NCBI GenBank assembly: GCA_025061245.1
Contig: JANZKD010000084.1
Span: forward strand, 1-7,277
Reading direction: 5' to 3'
Length of the DNA stretch: 7,277 nucleotides
From: Candidatus Culexmicrobium profundum
Lineage (GTDB): Archaea; Thermoproteota; Methanomethylicia; Culexarchaeales; Culexmicrobiaceae
Of the stretch, positions 1 through 5,027 are shown one piece after another; position 1 is the first letter of the stretch; every line of letters starts with the position of its first letter. The position numbers were made by a program, and so were the translations under genes. A model generated the notes under the pieces. It worked only from the letters and a program-made list of their open reading frames with translations. It did not search any database and was not told where the DNA came from.

Positions 1-465
1 TCCTGAGAAGTGTTTTCTTGCGATTTCAATTAGCTCTGTTATGAATTTTTGGAATTTTTCTGGGTTTTCTTTTAATGGTTTGTGTACGTATTTTTCCATG
101 TTTAGGCATCTTTCAGTATAGCTTTGTGTCTGATTGGTTTGGAGGTTTACTTCTAGGCTTAATTCATTTCCGAGCATTAATACATTTATTCCATAGTCTT
201 CAGCTTTCTTGGAGAATTCTTTGAATATGGTGGTGTATTTTGATTTTGGAGGGACATCTTCGAGTTTTGGGTGTGCCCATACTTGTAGGTTTTCCTCTAA
301 TGCTAGTTCCGTGATTTTCCAGAGTAGATTTCCTGTTCCTTCTAGTCTGATTGCATTTGCATATAGTTCATCTCGCATTCTGATTAGATCGCTTCGTATT
401 CTATTTAGACTCTTTTTAAACCAGCCCATTGAGGTGTGGAGGTAGGTTATGCCTTTAACCTTCAT
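1..465 (-). CDS. TIM-barrel glycosidase-like protein, N-terminal part (partial)
   Basis: An open frame of 155 codons runs from an ATG at 465 to the left edge without a stop, so the C-terminus lies outside the window. The protein begins MKVKGITYLHTSMGW, followed by a segment with R24-DL-RMRDELYANAIRLEGTG (about 24-45), an ALEENLQVWAHPKLED strand/helix (55-70) and the motif LGNELSLE (98-105). This order matches my memory of a family often labelled 'abortive infection protein' in actinobacteria, which is predicted to be a glycoside-hydrolase-like TIM barrel. The Asn-Glu pair (N100-E101) sits where clan GH-A enzymes carry the acid/base Glu, but catalysis is inference. Function and substrate are unknown. 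The opposite-strand ORF over 209-445 is a shadow. The start is favoured by a TATA-like element that would place transcription onset almost at the ATG. Confidence 0.72.
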   Translation of the reverse strand, partial: MKVKGITYLHTSMGWFKKSLNRIRSDLIRMRDELYANAIRLEGTGNLLWKITELALEENLQVWAHPKLEDVPPKSKYTTIFKEFSKKAEDYGINVLMLGNELSLEVNLQTNQTQSYTERCLNMEKYVHKPLKENPEKFQKFITELIEIARKHFSG

Positions 466-487
466 ACAATTAATTTTGATGGAGATG

Positions 488-495
488 TAGTTAAA
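488..495 (-). promoter_or_regulatory. TATA-like element for the glycosidase-like gene
   Basis: On the minus strand this reads TTTAACTA and ends 22 bases before the ATG at 465. That spacing predicts transcription starting at or next to the start codon, a leaderless mRNA as is common in archaea. No Shine-Dalgarno sequence precedes the ATG, which fits. Motif match only. Confidence 0.35.
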
Positions 496-691
496 CTAGT
501 TTGCGGATTAGTTTTAGATTTAATTTCATTTGATAGAGTAACACTGTATATTTCAAGATAATTGTTATGGTATTTTAGCGTTAGGGGCGTAAGCATGAGC
601 TTATTCAAGTAAAGAGAACTGAGAAAGAGGTTAAGGAAAAGTAGTTGGATATATTGAATTTTTGCGGGAAATAAATTGGTTTAGGAGATAG

Positions 692-700
692 TTTATATTA
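692..700 (+). promoter_or_regulatory. TATA box for the PH/zinc-ribbon gene
   Basis: TTTATATTA is a good archaeal TATA match. Transcription would begin near 723, about 37 bases before the ATG at 760. This places the TTG at 712 upstream of the predicted transcript, and so helps decide the start codon of the next gene. Confidence 0.45.
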
Positions 701-759
701 TTCTTAACATATTGTTAAAAAGATATTTTTGTTTTATAATTTTAAATTATAATGGTGAG

Positions 760-1596
760 ATGATGACTACTATAGAAAGTATTCTGATGCCTGGTGAAAG
801 AGTGGTTTATGAGGGGTCTGAGGTTGAATATAAGTATGTTGAGGATGATAGAGTAAAGGTTAGTGACTCCTATATCATTTTTATTACGAATAAATGCATC
901 TTGCTGTATAAGGAGAGAGGCATTTTATTTAAAAAACATGAAGCTATAAGGCATATGCTTGCAGATATATATGATATTTCTTATTCTGAGAGAGGTATAT
1001 TTGGAAAAATGGGAGTATTGGAGATTGTTTTTAGAGATGGTAATAGAATATTGTTGATGCAGAAGCCTACAATTACCAGAGCTATTTATAAACATGTAAT
1101 TGATGGGTGGAGTGAAAATATTAAGATAAATGTCAATATTCCTCTTATTCAAAACATCTTTTATGATATTTCAACACTATTAAACTATGATGTTAATTTA
1201 GCGGATTTACCTCCATTTATCTTAAATAAAATTTCACGATTGGCACAGATTTACATTAGAATTCTATATGTTAAAACAATGATGAAAATTTTGAGGGAGG
1301 ATAAAGGTAAGCTTGTTGATGAATTGGAGAAATCTGAGAGTGATTATGAAAAAGAGTTGAAGAGTGTTTCTCATCAAATACAACAATATTTAAATCGTGT
1401 ATATGAAGCGAAGACCGGTGTTCAAGTAAGGTATAACATTATAACTGACTTTTCATTTAAAGATGGCGTTTTAACTTTGAAGTGTCCAAATTGTGGAGGA
1501 TCAATTGATGTGAAGCAGATTAAGAATAATACTGTGAAGTGTAAGTATTGCAATTCTGATTTGATGATACCTAAGAAATTACTTGAATTGTTGTGA
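760..1596 (+). CDS. PH-like domain protein with C-terminal zinc ribbon
   Basis: A 278-residue protein of unknown function. The first ~120 residues (ESILMPGERVVYEG..., then alternating strands ending in a helix ...RAIYKHVIDGW) resemble the short bacterial/archaeal PH-like (bPH/GRAM-type) domains that detect lipids or proteins. A mostly helical middle follows, with a charged, coiled-coil-prone stretch at about 185-215. The C-terminus is a zinc ribbon with cysteines at 242, 245, 261 and 264 (CPNCGG-X13-CKYCNS, i.e. CX2C-X15-CX2C). No signal peptide or membrane segment is seen, so it is probably cytoplasmic or peripheral. The frame is open back to a TTG at 712, but GGTGAG at 754-759 and the upstream TATA box favour the ATG pair at 760/763. 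It stands alone: the next + gene is 423 bases away. A role as an adaptor at membranes or in complexes is a guess. Confidence 0.85.
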   Translation: MMTTIESILMPGERVVYEGSEVEYKYVEDDRVKVSDSYIIFITNKCILLYKERGILFKKHEAIRHMLADIYDISYSERGIFGKMGVLEIVFRDGNRILLMQKPTITRAIYKHVIDGWSENIKINVNIPLIQNIFYDISTLLNYDVNLADLPPFILNKISRLAQIYIRILYVKTMMKILREDKGKLVDELEKSESDYEKELKSVSHQIQQYLNRVYEAKTGVQVRYNIITDFSFKDGVLTLKCPNCGGSIDVKQIKNNTVKCKYCNSDLMIPKKLLELL

Positions 1597-2019
1597 GCAT
1601 TTAGTAGTTGAACTGGAGAAATGGAAATATAATTTATTTTACTGTTTATGCCAGTTTAGTGTCGTGATATTTAGATTTATGTGGATGCTTTATGATGATG
1701 TGATGATAGATGGTGAAGAGATGGTTGTTTTTTAGAGTTCTATTTCCTTTAATGGTGAAAATGATGCTCTTATATTCATGCGAGGGGGTTGATTTTCCAA
1801 GTTGGAGGCTTTTGTAAGAAATTTAAGCTTTAGATTGTAAGTGTATGTTGGGGGAATTGTATTTTTGGCTCTAAACATCTGAACAAATAATTGATTTTGA
1901 ATTAAGATTAAACTCTAAATAAAAGCAATAAATATTCTGATGGGAATGGAGGGAGAACTGAAAGTACAATTCTTCCAAATATTTATTGAAGACTTGGGGA
2001 AGTATACTGTAAAATCCAT
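1597..2019. other. Intergenic stretch without a recognisable gene
   Basis: 423 bases with no convincing coding frame on either strand. It holds a short TGATGATG-rich stretch (about 1692-1708), a T6 run at 1728-1733 that could end the transcript of the upstream gene, and an AT-rich stretch AAATATTTATTG near 1977-1988 that could be the TATA region of the gene at 2020. No tRNA-like or other structured RNA fold stood out. Confidence 0.5.
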
Positions 2020-2271
2020 ATGGTTGATTTATTATCTTCTAAATGTCTAAGGTGTGATGTAGGTATGTTTAAATATACTGGAGAGTATGGTGATGGAGTG
2101 ATAAAAATTCCATGTCCTTGGCTTAAGAAGGAAGATGGCAAGTATTATTGTATGGCAACTGAACCGCCGACAGAGATTAAGGATATAAATGAGGAATATT
2201 GTTTGTTTCCAGCGTCTATAATGGAGTCAGATAGACCATATTATAACTGTAAGAGATGGGTGCCAACATAA
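2020..2271 (+). CDS. Small six-cysteine protein, probably metal-binding
   Basis: An 83-residue soluble protein with six cysteines at 9, 12, 32, 44, 61 and 77. The pattern is CLRC near the N-terminus, then CPWLKKEDGKYYC, an acidic linker, EYC and finally NCKRWV. The spaced cysteines next to aromatic residues resemble small archaeal zinc or Fe-S proteins in which single Cys residues on separate loops gather around a metal, but I cannot name a family. The ATG at 2020 is the first credible start after an in-frame stop at 1987-1989; no strong ribosome site is visible. An A/T-rich TATA-like stretch lies about 35-43 bases upstream. It is flanked by long gaps, so no operon partner suggests a role. 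The Cys pattern and codon-like composition make a real gene likely. Confidence 0.68.
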   Translation: MVDLLSSKCLRCDVGMFKYTGEYGDGVIKIPCPWLKKEDGKYYCMATEPPTEIKDINEEYCLFPASIMESDRPYYNCKRWVPT

Positions 2272-2581
2272 GTTAATTCTTCTCAGTTGTAGATGAAGGG
2301 GCAATATAATAAAATTTCATGTCTAAATGCGAGAGAAAGCCAGATATGTCATTTGAGTTGAAGGAGATTAAGAGGTTTCCTGGAAAGTTTAGAGTATCGT
2401 CGTATAATGCGAAATTCAAAGTGGCGATAGTTTAGATTAATTGCTTGATTCTAAATTTCAAATTTATTTAATTAACATTTGGATAAGATATTTGTAAGTG
2501 TTTGTCTTAGTTTGCATTGTTAATAAGACTAATTTAAGATTGATGGTTATAAGGCTTAAAGTTTAATTGTATTGTTTTGAT
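2272..2581. other. Intergenic stretch, apart from one possible tiny ORF
   Basis: About 310 bases between the convergent six-cysteine gene and vapC. The only coding signal is a 38-codon frame at 2319-2435, listed separately. A weak inverted repeat, GTCTTA (2504-2509) with TAAGAC (2524-2529) around a 14-base loop, lies in the convergent zone but lacks a strong T-tract. Confidence 0.4.
2319..2435 (+). CDS. Possible 38-residue small protein or gene remnant
   Basis: An ATG at 2319 opens 38 codons ending in TAG: MSKCERKPDMSFELKEIK, then RFPGKFRVSSYNAKFKVAIV. The residue mix is protein-like (basic, with aromatic and beta-prone residues) rather than the low-complexity output of the G/T-rich background. 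A TATA-like CAATATAATAAAA lies only ~10 bases upstream, too close for a standard promoter, and no ribosome site is clear. It could be a real small basic protein, the 5' end of a degraded gene, or chance. I recognise no family. Confidence 0.22.
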   Translation: MSKCERKPDMSFELKEIKRFPGKFRVSSYNAKFKVAIV

Positions 2582-2968
2582 TTAAGGGAATAGTTTTAGT
2601 CCTAGTGGTTGTAGTGGTTGGAAGTGTTTTTTGTTGAAGGTGTATAGTTTTGCGTTGGCGTTTATTGTTATGGCTGCGATTATGGCGTCTGTTCTTCTTA
2701 TTGGTTTTCCTTTTCTTTCTGCTTCTATTTCTAGTTTTGCTGCTAGTTGTGCGTCTTTTTTGGTGTAGTTTAGGGTTGGGAGTTTTAGTATGTGTTTTAT
2801 TGGTTTTGTGTTTGCGTATTTTATTAGGCCGTAGAGTATTTCGTGTAGGTTTATTACTGTTATTGCGAAGTTTTCTCCGCTTTTTATGATTTGTTCTAGT
2901 GCTTTGTCGCCTCGTTTTGATTTTTTGTCGAAGATTTCTATTAGGACGTCTGTGTCTATGATTATCAT
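2582..2968 (-). CDS. vapC: PIN-domain ribonuclease toxin of a VapBC pair
   Basis: A 128-residue single-domain PIN protein, the usual VapC length. PIN nucleases bind Mg2+ or Mn2+ through clustered acidic residues and cut RNA; many VapC toxins cleave tRNA or rRNA. Visible features are the N-terminal IIIDTDVLIE with D5, E43 in NLHEILYG, D94 in RRTDAIIAA, and the final strand YTFNKKHF with N112. A fourth acidic residue often found near this last strand is not obvious: TFNKKHF has His where some members have Asp, a common archaeal variant. The ATG overlaps the vapB stop by four bases (ATGA), with GGAG just before it, which indicates translational coupling. The coding strand is strongly A/C-rich. 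Strong assignment; the RNA target is unknown. Confidence 0.93.
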   Translation of the reverse strand: MIIIDTDVLIEIFDKKSKRGDKALEQIIKSGENFAITVINLHEILYGLIKYANTKPIKHILKLPTLNYTKKDAQLAAKLEIEAERKGKPIRRTDAIIAAITINANAKLYTFNKKHFQPLQPLGLKLFP

Positions 2969-3177
2969 GGTCTCCTTTCAACCCTTTTTAGTTCTATTTC
3001 GTGTAGCATTTGTTCTTTATTTTTGAATTCTATGCATCCTCTTAGTTTTATTAGGATTTCTATTGGGCTGGCTTTTTTGACTAGTCTTTCGATTAGGTCG
3101 CTGAAGCTTTCATCTTCTCTTTTTAGTGAGGCTAGCATTTCATATACTTCATTTCTAATTGTTATCGTTTTAACCAA
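2965..3177 (-). CDS. vapB: VapB-type antitoxin
   Basis: A 70-residue protein (MVKTITIRNEVYEMLASLKR, then EDESFSDLIERLVKK and a charged tail) that matches the archaeal VapB/DUF217 antitoxin pattern: a short N-terminal strand and two helices for dimerisation and DNA binding, then a C-terminal segment that wraps the VapC active site. It directly precedes vapC and overlaps it by four bases. The frame is open to TTG 3189 and GTG 3186, but the TTG at 3177 is preferred: GGTGG lies 5 bases before it and family members usually start at (V)KTITI. A longer form of 73-74 residues from 3186/3189, leaderless, is the alternative. VapB with VapC normally represses its own promoter, and an inverted repeat lies in the right place. 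Confidence 0.88.
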   Translation of the reverse strand: MVKTITIRNEVYEMLASLKREDESFSDLIERLVKKASPIEILIKLRGCIEFKNKEQMLHEIELKRVERRP

Positions 3178-3198
3178 GGTTTCCACCAATGAATAGTT

Positions 3199-3222
3199 TG
3201 TTTAAACATATATTTAAACATA
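3199..3222 (-). promoter_or_regulatory. vapBC promoter and probable autoregulatory operator
   Basis: TGTTTAAA (3199-3206) and TTTAAACA (3213-3220) form a perfect 8-base inverted repeat around a 6-base spacer CATATA. The same stretch also holds a 10-base direct repeat, TTTAAACATA, at 3201-3210 and 3213-3222 (period 12). Read on the minus strand it contains the TATA core TTTAAATATA, with predicted transcription onset near 3187, just before vapB. A VapB or VapBC dimer bound here would block TATA-binding protein. The repeat is seen; the operator role is inferred from known VapBC autorepression. Confidence 0.55.
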
Positions 3223-3325
3223 AATATCTATGGTGACCTTGATCTTTGAAAATATAGTTAGGATATTGGGGTTTAAATGAATTTACACGATACTTTATGA
3301 TGTTGTAATGATGGTGATAAAGAAG

Positions 3326-3630
3326 TTTTTTCATTTCTTTTGCTCTATATTCTGCTTTTGCTTCCATTTCTTTTAGTGCTTTTTCTATCCAGTGGATTCC
3401 GAATAGGTAGTGTGATAGTATTCCTATTCCCTATCCTATTAGTGGGTATGGGAACCAGATTACTTTGGATGTGTAGGTGGGGTTTATGACTATGAGTATT
3501 ATGTTTACTAGTATGTATATTACTAGGTGTATGTAGAATCCTCTTTTGCTTCTTCTGTCTTTATTTCTCTGTATGCTTTCTTGTATTTTTCTAGTGTTAT
3601 TTCTTGTGTCATTTTGCCATCTTCTTTCAT
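3326..3630 (-). pseudogene. Broken 2TM-domain membrane protein gene
   Basis: Joined across two lesions, this stretch encodes a ~101-residue 2TM-domain protein (PF13239-like). From an ATG at 3630 the first frame reads MKEDGKMTQEITLEKYKKAY, then REIKTEEAK. The next frame continues RGFYIHLVIYILVNIILIVI (helix one) and ...VIWFPYPLIG; after a stop it resumes GIGILSHYLFGIHWIEKALK with a charged helical tail. The first lesion is loss of one base in an A-run (TTTT at 3544-3547 on the + strand); adding one A restores EEAK-RGFY. The second is TAG at 3431-3433, where the family has a conserved Trp (PLxGWGIG), a TGG-to-TAG change. No stop follows the expected C-terminus: the frame runs on to 3170, into vapB. 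Such proteins are small inner-membrane proteins of unknown role. Sequencing error is possible, but two independent lesions favour decay. Confidence 0.8.
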
Positions 3631-3849
3631 GAACTCTTATTTTAAAACTTTTATTTTTACTGAAAATGGATTGCATTTGGGTTGTTATTTTGTGGGTTTG
3701 GGGATGGTTGATGCTGCTTTTATGGTGGGTTTGTAAGCTTAGGGGCTTCATTTTAGTTAAGGGGGTTTGTTAGGATTTATGTGGGGTTGTTATGGACTTA
3801 TGTTGTTATGTTTCGTTTTAATGGAGTTGTTTAGTTGTTATTGGGAAAC

Positions 3850-3860
3850 TTATAAATATA
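3850..3860 (+). promoter_or_regulatory. Distal TATA box upstream of the DUF3303-like gene
   Basis: TTATAAATATA is a near-ideal archaeal TATA element. It predicts transcription onset near 3884, giving a leader of about 95 bases that would include the inverted repeat at 3923-3941 and the ribosome site before 3979. It could alternatively drive a short RNA of its own. Confidence 0.4.
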
Positions 3861-3922
3861 GAGGTGTTAATTGTTGGTTAAGATTCTGCTTAAGTAAGTT
3901 TGGTTTGCTTTTGTGGGGTCTT

Positions 3923-3941
3923 AGCTCCGAGGTGGGGAGCT
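3923..3941 (+). promoter_or_regulatory. Inverted repeat abutting the proximal TATA box
   Basis: AGCTCC (3923-3928) and GGAGCT (3936-3941) are perfect inverted copies around GAGGTGG. The right arm directly touches the TATA box, overlapping the position of the BRE, so a bound protein would affect promoter use. In a transcript from the distal TATA box it would form a 6-pair G/C-rich hairpin. Which of the two applies is unknown. Confidence 0.35.
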
Positions 3942-3970
3942 CTATAAATACCAATATTTTATAGGGAGGG
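3942..3970 (+). promoter_or_regulatory. Proximal TATA box and ribosome site of the DUF3303-like gene
   Basis: CTATAAATA at 3942-3950 is a strong TATA box, with predicted onset near 3974, only a few bases before the TTG start. GGGAGGG at 3964-3970, 8 bases before the TTG, is a good Shine-Dalgarno match and decides for the TTG at 3979. A transcript from the proximal TATA box would lack most of that site, so the ribosome site makes most sense on the longer transcript. Confidence 0.5.
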
Positions 3971-3978
3971 TTAAGAGT

Positions 3979-4269
3979 TTGAAGTATGTGATGTTTTGGG
4001 AGTTTTGTCCAGAGAATCTAGATAAAGTTATAGTGAAGCTTATGCGTCAGAATAAGTTAGCTGAAGAGCATCCAGAGGATTATCCAAGAATAGTTTTTCC
4101 AACACATTCAATGGGCGGTAGTTTTAAGGGTTTAGCTATTGTGGAAGTTGAAGATGAGAAGCAGTTGAGTAACATGGTTATAGCCTACATGCCTGAAATG
4201 ACAATGAAGTTTGTACCGTTGATTGATGGCCGTAAATTCATAGAGCTTTATAAGAAGTCTAAGCAATAG
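3979..4269 (+). CDS. DUF3303-like small alpha/beta protein
   Basis: A 96-residue protein starting with TTG (KYVMFWEFCPENLDKVIVKL...). It resembles archaeal DUF3303-type proteins, which are predicted to adopt the dimeric ferredoxin-like alpha+beta fold. The visible order is beta (KYVMFWEF), a helix with NLDKVIVKLMRQ, a short region with PRIVFPTHSMGGSFKG, beta (LAIVEVE), helix (DEKQLSNMVIAYM), beta (MTMKFVPLID) and a final helix KFIELYKKSK. The HSMGG loop before the central strand looks characteristic. No reaction is known; members of this fold often bind small ligands or act as small monooxygenase-like subunits, which is inference here. The length is typical and the gene looks intact. It stands alone and converges on the nitroreductase gene; an ATG at 3991 is a less likely start because it would remove the first strand. 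Confidence 0.85.
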   Translation: MKYVMFWEFCPENLDKVIVKLMRQNKLAEEHPEDYPRIVFPTHSMGGSFKGLAIVEVEDEKQLSNMVIAYMPEMTMKFVPLIDGRKFIELYKKSKQ

Positions 4270-4358
4270 AAGGATTTGCATTGACTAAGCTAATGTTCAT
4301 GAGAGTCTCTTAATTTAATTTTTAGAAAAAGTATGTGTTGATTTAGTGTTTTAACTGG

Positions 4359-4934
4359 TTAACTTGTCCAGGTGTTCCATCTCATTACTTCTTCTAGGCT
4401 TCTTTTTGGTACGTGGAGTACTCCATTTTCATCTAGCCAGTATTTTATGTCGCCATCCTTAACTTCATCTACTACTGGTTGTTCAGCTGGATAACCTAAT
4501 GCTACTAGGAGGACTACTTCTAGGTTTTCTGGTAGCTTTAAGACTTCCTTTAGTTTTTCTCTGTCTATTGCTCCTAGAATGCATGACCCTAGTCCATGGT
4601 CGAAGGCTACCATTGATATTGCCATGGCGGCTATTCCTGCGTCGTGACCTGGGTTTTCACGTATGTTTTTGTCTAGTAGTATGGCTATGTAGGCTCTTGG
4701 CATTTCCTCTTCTGTTGGATAGTAGTTTGGTAGGTAGCCGGCCCATTTAGTTAATGGGAAAACCTTTCTTAACTGCTCTTCATCGTTTATTATAATGTAT
4801 TTTAGTGGTTGACGGTTTGCTCCTGATGGTGATAGTCTGGCTGCATCTACACATTTAATTAGAACTTCTTTTGGCACTGGCTTGTTTTGATATTTTCTAA
4901 TTGTTCTTCGAGCTATAATTTTCTCGTAAATCAT
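4359..4934 (-). CDS. Nitroreductase-family FMN oxidoreductase
   Basis: A 191-residue flavoenzyme of the nitroreductase superfamily. Members bind FMN at a dimer interface and use NAD(P)H or other donors to reduce nitro compounds, quinones or specific substrates; the natural substrate here is unknown. Seen motifs are the N-terminal RRTIRKY (9-15) for the FMN phosphate, SPSGANRQPLKYI (35-47) for the isoalloxazine, the helix DAGIAAMAISMVAFDHGLGS (98-117), CILGAIDRE, and the late VALGYPAE (144-151). The C-terminal extension (KYWLDENGVLHVPKRSLEEV) is typical of archaeal short members that wrap the partner subunit. The ATG at 4934 follows GGAGG by 10 bases. The gene has its own TATA box and sits 93 bases downstream of the ATPase gene on the same strand. 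It looks intact, at the usual family length. Confidence 0.92.
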   Translation of the reverse strand: MIYEKIIARRTIRKYQNKPVPKEVLIKCVDAARLSPSGANRQPLKYIIINDEEQLRKVFPLTKWAGYLPNYYPTEEEMPRAYIAILLDKNIRENPGHDAGIAAMAISMVAFDHGLGSCILGAIDREKLKEVLKLPENLEVVLLVALGYPAEQPVVDEVKDGDIKYWLDENGVLHVPKRSLEEVMRWNTWTS

Positions 4935-4970
4935 AATAGGTGAACCTCCATTTCAACTACTCTAAAGAGG

Positions 4971-4980
4971 ATTTTATAGG
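4971..4980 (-). promoter_or_regulatory. TATA box for the nitroreductase gene
   Basis: CCTATAAAAT on the minus strand predicts transcription starting near 4947, giving a ~12-base leader that holds the GGAGG ribosome site. It lies in the 93-base gap after the ATPase stop, so the nitroreductase need not depend on ATPase transcription. Confidence 0.45.
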
Positions 4981-5027
4981 TAGTATAAGTGTTGCGGTTT
5001 AAATTTTAAATTTAGATTTACTTTTAA

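Larger units (their letters stand above)
3631..3978. other. G/T-rich intergenic stretch with two TATA boxes
   Basis: About 350 bases between divergent genes, with a very G/T-rich + strand. Hydrophobic Trp-rich frames appear here (for example 3666-3773 on the + strand), but they follow from the base composition and have no supporting start signals. The right end carries the two TATA boxes and the inverted repeat listed separately. Confidence 0.45.

Noticed and set aside
712..759. Upstream TTG start adding 16 residues to the PH/zinc-ribbon protein
   Set aside because: No ribosome site precedes it, the TATA box predicts transcription starting downstream of it, and GGTGAG precedes the ATG pair at 760/763.
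1692..1708. TGATGATG-rich stretch as the C box of a C/D guide RNA
   Set aside because: No CTGA D box was found at a suitable distance, nor a C'/D' pair.
2504..2529. GTCTTA/TAAGAC inverted repeat as a terminator
   Set aside because: Only six pairs with a 14-base loop and no T-tract; archaeal termination relies mainly on T-runs.
2556..2981. 141-codon minus-strand frame over vapC, and a 79-codon + frame at 2650-2889
   Set aside because: Low-complexity Arg/Thr/Asn- or Leu-rich shadows of vapC produced by the strand composition.
3431..3433. TAG in the 2TM gene read as pyrrolysine
   Set aside because: The position is a conserved Trp in the family, the gene also has a frameshift, and three intact genes in the window end in TAG.
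3666..3964. Trp/Leu-rich + strand frames (3666-3773 and 3767-3964) as small membrane proteins
   Set aside because: The G/T-rich sequence yields hydrophobic codons automatically; no ribosome site or family-like pattern supports them.
4998..5014. TTTAAATTTTAAATTTA palindrome after the ATPase gene as a regulatory site
   Set aside because: Such AT-only palindromes are expected by chance in this composition, and it does not sit at a promoter distance from a gene.
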